Source of the DNA: JBFMDN01 sp040753915
GTDB taxonomy: Bacteria > Desulfobacterota > Desulfomonilia > Desulfomonilales > Desulfomonilaceae
DNA: 16,594 nucleotides
Reading direction: 5' to 3'
Assembly (NCBI GenBank): GCA_040753915.1
Contig: JBFMDN010000094.1
Coordinates: 1 to 16,594, forward strand
Part shown: positions 8,214 to 14,373 of the stretch, in pieces
How positions within the stretch are numbered: the first letter of the stretch is position 1
How the letters are laid out: each line of letters opens with the position of its first letter
Position numbers and translations under genes: made by a program
The notes under the pieces: generated by a model
Database searches by the model: none
Told to the model about the DNA's origin: nothing
Seen by the model: only the letters and a program-made list of their open reading frames with translations

Positions 8214-8298
8214 ACTTGTGAAACGGGACGAACAACGAGACCCCCCTGCCCATTAGACACGCATCGCCTCGATAACCTAATCAAAGATGGAATTCATG

Positions 8299-8419
8299 GG
8301 GACAATGATGTACATTAATGGACCGCTGATCGTTGTCCCATTTCAAAATTTCTTTGCCGTTAGGAGGTCGTATCACTCCGAGTCAGGACGTTACGGAGTG
8401 CGGGAGCACAGGAAGCTCC
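8299..8419 (+). promoter_or_regulatory. Three consecutive stem-loops upstream of the cupin gene
   Basis: Stem 1: GGGACAATGAT (8299-8309) pairs with ATCGTTGTCCC (8329-8339), 11 pairs including one G-U, with a 19-base loop. Stem 2: CACTCCG (8374-8380) with CGGAGTG (8394-8400), a perfect seven. Stem 3: GGAGC (8403-8407) with GCTCC (8415-8419). They lie 46-166 bases before the cupin start. They could be a structured 5' leader or protein-binding palindromes. No known riboswitch class is recognised. Confidence 0.35.
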
Positions 8420-8464
8420 GCGAGAGAAGAGAAGAGCGCAATTGAGCGCGAGGATGGAGTGCCT

Positions 8465-8890
8465 ATGATAGCTGTTGCAAAGCAGGAGGTTAAGGCGACA
8501 CCCGTACAATCGGTGGTCTATAAAGGAACTACGAGGACAGTGCGCGACGTAACCATTCAGTGGCTTTCCCAAGCCGGTAAGGACCCCCACGGAGCTCCTG
8601 CATATGGTTTACGACTGTTCACCGTGGGGCCGGGCGGCGAAATCCCTACCCACAGTCACAAATACGTGCAGACCATGTACATTCTGTCTGGCTCATTCGA
8701 GTGCTGGATTGAAGATCCTGAAACCGACACGATTGTCGATCGCAGGATCGTCGGGCCGAACGATGTGGTGTACATCCCAGGCGAAGAGCCCCATGGCATG
8801 CGAAATTTGAGCGAGACGGACCCCGGGACCTTTCTCTGCTGCATAGGAAACGTGACCGAATCCAGTGAAGATCGGAGCGGGTGCTGCTGA
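8465..8890 (+). CDS. Small single-domain cupin protein
   Basis: A 141-residue protein with one cupin beta-barrel. Motif 1 runs from about Gly58 to Gly76 with HSH (His63, His65). Gln69 sits where the usual metal-binding glutamate would be. Motif 2 contains PGEEPHGMRN with His110. The expected metal set is therefore His-His-Gln-His. The C-terminus is cysteine-rich (FLCC and a terminal GCC). The start at 8465 has GGAG five bases upstream; the frame extends upstream to an ATG at 8333, but that part looks non-coding. Cupins range from dioxygenases and isomerases to ligand sensors, so substrate and reaction cannot be named. It is divergent from livH and about 180 bases upstream of the sensor kinase. 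Confidence 0.8.
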   Translation: MIAVAKQEVKATPVQSVVYKGTTRTVRDVTIQWLSQAGKDPHGAPAYGLRLFTVGPGGEIPTHSHKYVQTMYILSGSFECWIEDPETDTIVDRRIVGPNDVVYIPGEEPHGMRNLSETDPGTFLCCIGNVTESSEDRSGCC

Positions 8891-9022
8891 GAAAGCCCAT
8901 CTAGTAGTGATTTTGGGACGCGGAAAGCCCACTCCGAAACGGGCGATCCGCACGTTCCTTCTCAAGCACTAGGACATTTTCTTGGGCAAGTGATCTACCG
9001 GCTCCGGGACACTACGAATTCG

Positions 9023-9039
9023 GTCCGGAGGAACCGGAC
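9023..9039 (+). repeat. Inverted repeat GTCCGG/CCGGAC in the sensor kinase leader
   Basis: GTCCGG (9023-9028) and CCGGAC (9034-9039) form a perfect six-base stem with a five-base loop, about 33 bases before the kinase start. It could be a leader hairpin or an operator half-site pair. There is no direct evidence of function. Confidence 0.25.
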
Positions 9040-9072
9040 GATTGAGTTGCGACCGAGGAGTGGGAAGCACGT

Positions 9073-11790
9073 ATGACAGTGGGAAAGGAATCACGATCTG
9101 TGCCGAAGGAGCCCCTTGATAATGGACTCAGATTGAGAGAGGCCCAAGTCTACCAAGTTCTTTCGCTGGTTTCTGCCGGCATGTGGGGGAACGCAGCCGG
9201 GGCTGCGGTTCTCGCTCTCGCCATGTGGGGTGCTGTGGATACCTGGAAGCTGGTGACGTGGGCTGCCTGTCTGCTGGCGATCCAACCACCCCGTTATGTA
9301 CTGGTAAACCGATTCCTGCGAATCCAACCGCGGGGCATCGAAGCCATTCGATGGGGGAATTGGTTCGCATACGGGGCTGCTGCCAATGCAATTATGTGGG
9401 GGATTGCGCCCGTATTCTTGTTTCCAAGCCAATCACTCGCTCATCAATTCCTCCTCGGGCTGTTTCTGCTGGGAACTTCCTGTTTCTCAGCAGTAATCTA
9501 CTCTCCCATGGTAAAGTGCTACGTCCCTTCGATTATTTTCATCCTCGGCCCCATGGGTACCTTTTATCTGGTGCAGAGCGGTGAGGTGACGAGCGCTCTC
9601 AGTGTCGGAATCTTCGTTTTCGGCATCCTGCTTGTCGGAACCATCACTGCAATGCACAGAGTCAATAGTCAGACATTGAAACTTACCCTCGATAATGCGG
9701 ATCTCGTGGACACGCTCAGGAAGGAAAAACACAGAGCAGAGGCCCTCAATGCCGAATTGGTGGCGGAAGTGCAACATCGGCGGACCGCTGAAGAAGATCT
9801 CCGGAAGATCCACATGGAGCTGGAGTCCAGGGTAAGAGAACGGACAGCCGAGCTCCAGTCGAGCAACGAGCGACTACGGCAAGAAATGTCCGAGCGGCAA
9901 CAGGCAGAGCAAGCACTCAAAGAGAGCGAGCTTCGTCATAGGCTGCTCACTCAGTGTTCTCTCACCGGCATTTTCATACTCCAGGATGGCGTATTTGCGT
10001 ACGTCAACGATCGGCTTGCGCAAATGTGCGGTCACGCTATTGGAGATCTTCTGGGGAGACCCTTTTGGGAGTTTATCTTTCCCGAGGACCGGGAAATGAC
10101 CAGAAAGCGGGTAACTGCTCAGATGAATGGAGAGCCCATCGTATGCCAGTATGAATTCCGATATCTCGGTGGTGACGGCCAGAGCCGCTGGGCCGAGCTT
10201 CTCGCAACAGTGATCCAATATCAGGGACGGCCGGCGATTATGGGAAATGTTGCCGACATCAATGAGCGCAAAAAGGCCCAGGATGCGCTCACCCGATCGG
10301 AAGAACAGTATCGTCTTGTCGTGGAAAATGCCAGCGAAGCCATTCTCGTGGCTCAAGACGGCCTCATGAAGTTCGTGAATCCCAGAGTGGAACAGCTTAC
10401 CGGGTACTCGAGGAACGAGCTGCTCTCGACCCCGTTCCTCGAATTTATTCATCCGGCAGACCGGGAGCTGGTTGCCAGTCGTCACCAGCGACGTCTGAGA
10501 AACGAGCCAGCTCCACACAAGTACCAATTCAGGGTTGTCAACAAATCGGGGAGCATTCACTGGGTGGAAATCAACGCGATTCTCGTGGAATGGGACGGCA
10601 GACCGGCGACCCTTAATTTCCTCGAAGACGTCACAGCGAGGCGGCGGATGGAGGAAGAGCTATCTCGGGTAGAAAAGCTGGAATCGATCGGAATCTTGGC
10701 AGGTGGAATTGCTCATGATTTCAACAATATTCTTACCGCCATCCTTGGAAACATCTCCCTCGCCAAAATGTACCTTCCTTCAAACGACAAGGTTTACCAG
10801 CGTCTGAGCGAAGCGGAAAAGGCTTCCACCAACGCTCAGAGCCTCACACAGCAGCTCCTGACGCTTGCCAAAGGGAGGATACTGGCAAAAAAGCTATCCG
10901 TCCTTTCCAACATTGTAGAGGCAGCATGTCATTTTTCTCTGAGGGGATCCAATGTCCGCTGTGAGTTTGTGTGGCCCAAAGCACTTTGGTCGGTAGAGGT
11001 TGACGAAGCACAGATAACCCATGTGATCAGCAACCTCGTTATCAACGCGCAACAGGCGATGCCATCCGGCGGTGTCATCCATGTCCGGGGCGAGAACGTC
11101 GTGGTGACGCCCGAGCTCGGTCTTCCTTTGGCCCCCGGGATCTACGTGAGGCTAGCGGTCAAAGATACAGGGTGCGGGATTCCGCCCGAACATGTGCAGA
11201 GAGTGTTTGACCCCTACTTCACCACGAAGCAGAAGGGCAGCGGATTGGGACTCGCCACGTCGTACTCGATAGTAAAAGGCCATGGAGGATTGATCACTCT
11301 GGAATCAGAGGTGGGATCGGGCACGACCTTTTACATTTACCTCCCCGCTTCAGAGCGGCGCGTCAACCCAGCAGGCGAGGATCGGGCTCGGCTTCCCCGA
11401 GGCGAAGGGAGAATCCTGGTCGTAGACGATGAGGCCCCCGTTAGAGACATTCTCGGCGAAATGCTCGCTGTCCTTGGATACGAGGTGGTCTTTGCCAAAG
11501 AAGGCTCAGAGGGGGTTGAATTGTACCGGAAGGCCATGGAGTCCGCGCAGAAATTTGATGCCGTTATAATGGACCTGACCATACCTGGAGGGATGGGAGG
11601 CAAGGACGCCGTACGGGTGCTTCAGGATCTGGACCCGGAGGTTAAGGCTATAGTTTCGAGTGGTTATGCAACTGATCCTATCCTCGCAGATTACAAGAAG
11701 TACGGTTTTGTAGACGCCGTTCCCAAGCCGTACACCACGGAGGAGCTGGCAGCAGCCTTGGGACGCGTTCTCGCGAAGAAGGGGTCATGA
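9073..11790 (+). CDS. Membrane-bound PAS hybrid sensor histidine kinase with receiver domain
   Basis: A 905-residue sensor that should autophosphorylate and pass phosphate to its own receiver. The order is: about six hydrophobic helices (residues 28-196), a charged coiled coil (about 205-290), PAS1 (290-400), PAS2 (410-525), then a HisKA domain with AHDFNN and phospho-acceptor His548. The HATPase has the N-box NLVINAQ (654-660), DTGCGIP (698-704) and GSGLGLA (722-728). The receiver has Asp785/Asp786, phospho-acceptor Asp834 (MDLTIPGG), Ser862/Ser863 and Lys885. All key catalytic residues are present. No large periplasmic domain is visible, so the signal is probably membrane-borne or sensed by the PAS domains; no heme or flavin ligand can be identified. 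GGGAAG lies about five bases before the ATG. No HPt protein or DNA-binding response regulator is nearby, so it is an orphan here. The next gene converges on it. Confidence 0.92.
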   Translation: MTVGKESRSVPKEPLDNGLRLREAQVYQVLSLVSAGMWGNAAGAAVLALAMWGAVDTWKLVTWAACLLAIQPPRYVLVNRFLRIQPRGIEAIRWGNWFAYGAAANAIMWGIAPVFLFPSQSLAHQFLLGLFLLGTSCFSAVIYSPMVKCYVPSIIFILGPMGTFYLVQSGEVTSALSVGIFVFGILLVGTITAMHRVNSQTLKLTLDNADLVDTLRKEKHRAEALNAELVAEVQHRRTAEEDLRKIHMELESRVRERTAELQSSNERLRQEMSERQQAEQALKESELRHRLLTQCSLTGIFILQDGVFAYVNDRLAQMCGHAIGDLLGRPFWEFIFPEDREMTRKRVTAQMNGEPIVCQYEFRYLGGDGQSRWAELLATVIQYQGRPAIMGNVADINERKKAQDALTRSEEQYRLVVENASEAILVAQDGLMKFVNPRVEQLTGYSRNELLSTPFLEFIHPADRELVASRHQRRLRNEPAPHKYQFRVVNKSGSIHWVEINAILVEWDGRPATLNFLEDVTARRRMEEELSRVEKLESIGILAGGIAHDFNNILTAILGNISLAKMYLPSNDKVYQRLSEAEKASTNAQSLTQQLLTLAKGRILAKKLSVLSNIVEAACHFSLRGSNVRCEFVWPKALWSVEVDEAQITHVISNLVINAQQAMPSGGVIHVRGENVVVTPELGLPLAPGIYVRLAVKDTGCGIPPEHVQRVFDPYFTTKQKGSGLGLATSYSIVKGHGGLITLESEVGSGTTFYIYLPASERRVNPAGEDRARLPRGEGRILVVDDEAPVRDILGEMLAVLGYEVVFAKEGSEGVELYRKAMESAQKFDAVIMDLTIPGGMGGKDAVRVLQDLDPEVKAIVSSGYATDPILADYKKYGFVDAVPKPYTTEELAAALGRVLAKKGS

Positions 11791-11813
11791 AGCCTGATAC
11801 ACCTGACCCTAAG

Positions 11814-11853
11814 CAGAGCCCCCAAAGAGCGAAATTCACTGCCCAGGGCTCTG
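11814..11853. terminator. Inverted repeat between convergent genes, possible terminator
   Basis: CAGAGCCC (11814-11821) and GGGCTCTG (11846-11853) are perfect eight-base arms in the 105-base gap between the kinase and peptidase stops. The loop is long (24 bases) and no T-run follows on either strand. A bidirectional terminator is plausible from position only. Confidence 0.25.
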
Positions 11854-11895
11854 TCCGATTGTACCGGCTCACCAGATCCCGCAGTTCCTCAATGA

Positions 11896-12903
11896 CTACT
11901 TTTCCGGAAGGTCTTTGAACGCGATCATGTCCCCGATAGTCTCGGCTCTGACTATAGCGTGAACTATGGCTCTGCTCACACAATCCGCTGCCGCTCTTCC
12001 CAGCTCATTGATCGCGAAGGCCTTCGGAGACTCAAAGAAACCGGGAGTATCCGGCAATTCCCTCTTGCATGTGGCCGCACAAAATAGGGTATCACCGTCG
12101 AACATCGTGTGGGAGGGCCTGATGGATCGCGCCATGCCGTCGTGTGCCATCTGCGCAATTTTCTGGCACTGGGCCTTGGTCAACACCGCATCGGTAGCAA
12201 CCACCCCGATGGTCGTGTTAGTAGCAGGTCGCGGGGAGAAATCCATTTGGGGCACCTTAACTGCCCGATGTCCCAGGGCCCCAAATTCGTTGCCTATTTC
12301 CGAACGGATTTCCCAAGGAGACCCTGTGGCCGGATCCACAACCGATCCCAGAGAGTTTACCGCGACCAGTGCTCCAACGGTAATCCCGGAATCAAGCACT
12401 TCGCTGGCCGTTCCCAGCCCGCCTTTCATGCCACCGGCCAATGCTCCTGTTCCCGCTCCGACGCTACCTTGAGCTATCTCGCCGTTCGTGGCAGCCTCAC
12501 ATGCGGCCCATCCCCATCTTGCGTCTACGGGTGGGACAAAAGCAGGTCCCCTGTTGCAGTCATACAATATCGCTGCTGGAACTATCGGCAGCACGCCAAG
12601 ATCCTCCATGGGGAATCCCCACCCCTTCTCGGCGAGCCACCGTACTACCCCGTCCGCTGCTGACAGCCCGAAGACGGACCCTCCTCCCAGCATGATTCCA
12701 TGAATCGTACGGATCATGTTCACGGGATCGAGGCAGTCTGTTTCTCTCGTACCGGGAGCAGAACCCCGCACATCTACGCCTGGAACGGCCCCTTCAGGAA
12801 AAATGGCGACAGTGACCCCGCTGACCGCCTCACGATTCGTGTAATGTCCTACCATGACCCCAGCCACATCTGTCATGGAATTCATCCTGCCAATCCGTGC
12901 CAT
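11896..12903 (-). CDS. P1-family (DmpA/BapA-like) aminopeptidase/esterase
   Basis: A 335-residue member of the P1 N-terminal-nucleophile peptidase family, in which the proenzyme self-cleaves into two chains and the new N-terminal Ser or Thr is the nucleophile. Here the cleavage region reads ATNTTIGVVATDAV (residues 227-240); Thr231 aligns best with the nucleophile position of DmpA. Other family marks are TDVAGVMVGHYTN near the start, MLGGGSVFGLSAADG (71-85), VGAGTGALAGG (148-158) and ALVAVNSLGSV (178-188). No signal peptide is visible, so it is probably cytoplasmic. Known members hydrolyse N-terminal D-residues, beta-amino acids or amides; the substrate here is open. AGAGGGG lies about six bases before the ATG. 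It is 72 bases downstream of the PilZ gene on the same strand, with an 18-base palindrome between them, so co-transcription is uncertain. Confidence 0.9.
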   Translation of the reverse strand: MARIGRMNSMTDVAGVMVGHYTNREAVSGVTVAIFPEGAVPGVDVRGSAPGTRETDCLDPVNMIRTIHGIMLGGGSVFGLSAADGVVRWLAEKGWGFPMEDLGVLPIVPAAILYDCNRGPAFVPPVDARWGWAACEAATNGEIAQGSVGAGTGALAGGMKGGLGTASEVLDSGITVGALVAVNSLGSVVDPATGSPWEIRSEIGNEFGALGHRAVKVPQMDFSPRPATNTTIGVVATDAVLTKAQCQKIAQMAHDGMARSIRPSHTMFDGDTLFCAATCKRELPDTPGFFESPKAFAINELGRAAADCVSRAIVHAIVRAETIGDMIAFKDLPEK

Positions 12904-12952
12904 ACTGAGCCCCTCTCACAAATCCTCGCCGATCTGCCGGATAACCAGCGGT

Positions 12953-12970
12953 TTCGGAACCGGTTCCGAA
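12953..12970. repeat. Perfect 18-base palindrome after the PilZ gene
   Basis: TTCGGAACCGGTTCCGAA is fully self-complementary. It begins 5 bases past the PilZ stop and ends 49 bases before the peptidase start. As RNA it folds into a seven-pair stem with a CCGG loop. No T-run follows, so it may be a factor-dependent terminator, an mRNA 3' end stabiliser or a dyad operator for the peptidase gene. Confidence 0.5.
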
Positions 12971-12975
12971 GAGCC

Positions 12976-13680
12976 TTATGCGTAGAATGTCACGAGGCGA
13001 ATGAGCTTTCGAAGCTCCTCCCTATCCTTTTCCGAGATGTGCGTGATCTGAAATCCCGTGACAACCTCATTTCTCGGCTCCTTTCTTGCCACCCATCGGC
13101 ATCGCGCCTCGAACATGAATGGCTCGACGAGAACGAGCTCATCGTGAACAACAAGGAAAGTCTTCACGTCGCCGAGTTGCGCGGGTACCCCCGCAATCCC
13201 CACCCCTTTTTCACTGAGATCCCGCACGATCCCGTCGATCTCCGGAGGACCTGTATCCACGATAGGGAGCTCGAAGTCGAGATAACAACGCTCCGACTCT
13301 CGGACAACAGTATTCCCAACGTCCTCGATCTGCCCCGCAGCATACTGCCGGAGCTGGTCAGCGGTGACGAGATTGTTTTCCAGCAGAATATCTACTGTCT
13401 TCTGGAGCTGCGCAGGGGAGAGGAGGTATTTGTCGCGGATCGTCTCGGGGTGCATTCCGGATCGAATGTCCCGGAGTATTCTTCGCGCACTGAGCCTGCG
13501 AATGGGCGGAATTTCGAACGAGCCGTCCACAAGCTCCAACAGGCCGGCTTCCATGAGATGTCCGTATACGTTTTGGAGATCCTTGAAGCTGAGCTGATAT
13601 TTGGTCATCAGCCCTTCGCTGTCCATGCCTGCCGCTATATCCTTGAGCACATCCCTCGCGTTCAACATCCGAGCGGGCAT
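12976..13680 (-). CDS. PilZ domain protein with two N-terminal helical repeats
   Basis: A 234-residue cytoplasmic protein. The C-terminal half (about 125-228) is a PilZ domain, the c-di-GMP receptor fold. Both binding motifs are present: RESER (127-131, fits RxxxR) and DLSEKG (154-159, fits D/NxSxxG), so c-di-GMP binding is expected. The N-terminal half has two related segments offset by 57 residues. ARDVLKDIAAGM with KYQLS (8-31) parallels ARRILRDIRSGM with KYLLS (65-88), each followed by a leucine-rich helix. The repeat type is one I recall from Desulfobacterota proteins, but it has no function I can name. AGGAGG sits five bases before the ATG. It starts 20 bases after the DUF2997 stop, so it probably belongs with the Hsp70-DUF1257-DUF2997 run. 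The PilZ call is confident; partner and output are unknown. Confidence 0.85.
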   Translation of the reverse strand: MPARMLNARDVLKDIAAGMDSEGLMTKYQLSFKDLQNVYGHLMEAGLLELVDGSFEIPPIRRLSARRILRDIRSGMHPETIRDKYLLSPAQLQKTVDILLENNLVTADQLRQYAAGQIEDVGNTVVRESERCYLDFELPIVDTGPPEIDGIVRDLSEKGVGIAGVPAQLGDVKTFLVVHDELVLVEPFMFEARCRWVARKEPRNEVVTGFQITHISEKDREELRKLIRLVTFYA

Positions 13681-13700
13681 GCGATCCTCCTGTTCGGCAC

Positions 13701-13913
13701 CTACCTTCGCACCGTGTCCAGATCTGCCGCAGGTTCTGTGTCTTCCACTTGATGAAACTCGTCAGTATGCGCTCGTTCCACAACTATCCCACCCACCAGG
13801 TTCTCCACGTCCCGGGTGAGGTCGAGGCACTTGCTTCCCTTGACTCCGCGCACCTCCAGAGTGAGGCTGCCGTCCGGCTTGACATAAACGTCGATTTCCT
13901 GGAGCTCGCTCAT
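13701..13913 (-). CDS. DUF2997 family small protein
   Basis: A 70-residue protein from the chosen start (MSELQEIDVYVKPDGS). The pattern of a short beta strand, PDGSLTLEVRGVKGSKCLDLT and a DVENLVGG helix matches the DUF2997 family, which is about this size. The conserved cysteine (KGSKC) is present. GAGG lies five to six bases before the ATG at 13913. An alternative ATG five codons upstream at 13928 overlaps the DUF1257 stop in a TGATG junction, so translation is probably coupled either way. The C-terminal 25 residues are acidic and look disordered. DUF2997 genes commonly neighbour DUF1257 genes, as here. The molecular role is unknown; a partner or adaptor of the neighbouring ATPase is inference. 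Confidence 0.8.
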   Translation of the reverse strand: MSELQEIDVYVKPDGSLTLEVRGVKGSKCLDLTRDVENLVGGIVVERAHTDEFHQVEDTEPAADLDTVRR

Positions 13914-13927
13914 GGTCACCTCATCCA

Positions 13928-14311
13928 TCAGCTCATCCGACGCACGGTCATGCGAATGGTGTTGTCGGGGAGCACTTCCTCTTCGACTACGCAGAAATCC
14001 TGGCTCTCCAACTGCTCTTTTGCCACTAAGTACGCGTAGCGCTGCGTAATTCTCCCGAGAAAGCCCTCTCGACTGATCTCCGGCAGGCCGTACCAGTCCG
14101 CTACCAGCTCATAGGCTCCGCCGCTCTGGCGAAACCCTATATCATAGTCAGGATTGGAAGTCGGTATTCTGATCTCCACTCCTGTCCGAATTCCCTGGTA
14201 TCCGCGGATCTCAATGTCCCCTTCTTCGTAGGCGATCCCAAGAGCTTCGAGGGCAAGCTTCAGGTGAGCTTTGGAGACGATGCGGGTCTTGAGAGAAGTG
14301 AAATGGGACAT
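13928..14311 (-). CDS. DUF1257 (Ycf35-like) family protein
   Basis: A 127-residue protein. MSHFTSLKTRI at the start, the EALGIAYEEGDIEIRGYQG region and YDIGFRQSGGAYELVADWYGL in the middle are hallmarks of DUF1257, which includes the chloroplast and cyanobacterial ycf35 product. No catalytic motif, membrane segment or metal site is evident; a compact alpha-beta fold is expected. AGGAGG lies six bases before the ATG. It follows the Hsp70-like gene by 62 bases and shares a TGATG junction with the alternative start of the DUF2997 gene. In other genomes I recall DUF1257 and DUF2997 near AAA-type ATPases; here the ATPase neighbour is Hsp70-like. The family call is confident; the function is not known. 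Confidence 0.88.
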   Translation of the reverse strand: MSHFTSLKTRIVSKAHLKLALEALGIAYEEGDIEIRGYQGIRTGVEIRIPTSNPDYDIGFRQSGGAYELVADWYGLPEISREGFLGRITQRYAYLVAKEQLESQDFCVVEEEVLPDNTIRMTVRRMS

Positions 14312-14373
14312 GTGCTTCCTCCTCGCCAGCCCGTCAGCCCGGCGAAAACATGTGCCGTCCTTGCGCCAATGGC

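Larger units (their letters stand above)
7776..8464. other. Divergent intergenic region between livH and the cupin gene
   Basis: About 690 bases with no frame I would call a gene on either strand; the frames present have arginine- and serine-rich, low-complexity translations with no family resemblance. Promoters for the leftward liv operon and the rightward cupin gene must lie here, but I could not identify a convincing -35/-10 pair or a clear sigma-54 site. It contains several inverted repeats: a small hairpin at the livH ribosome binding site, the palindrome AGACCGGTCT at 8204-8213, and three stem-loops at 8299-8419. Confidence 0.6.

Noticed and set aside
7925..8318. Two plus-strand frames of 73 and 91 codons in the divergent intergenic region
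   Set aside because: Low-complexity Arg/Ser/Pro-rich translations without recognisable domains or convincing ribosome binding sites.
8891..8931. Direct repeat GAAAGCCCA (8891-8899 and 8923-8931) after the cupin gene
   Set aside because: Only two short copies at a 32-base period; not enough for a CRISPR-like or tandem array.
12700..13752. 350-codon open frame on the plus strand opposite the PilZ and peptidase genes
   Set aside because: It is antisense to two genes with clear family motifs and strong ribosome binding sites; its own translation resembles no family and is rich in His, Arg and Pro.
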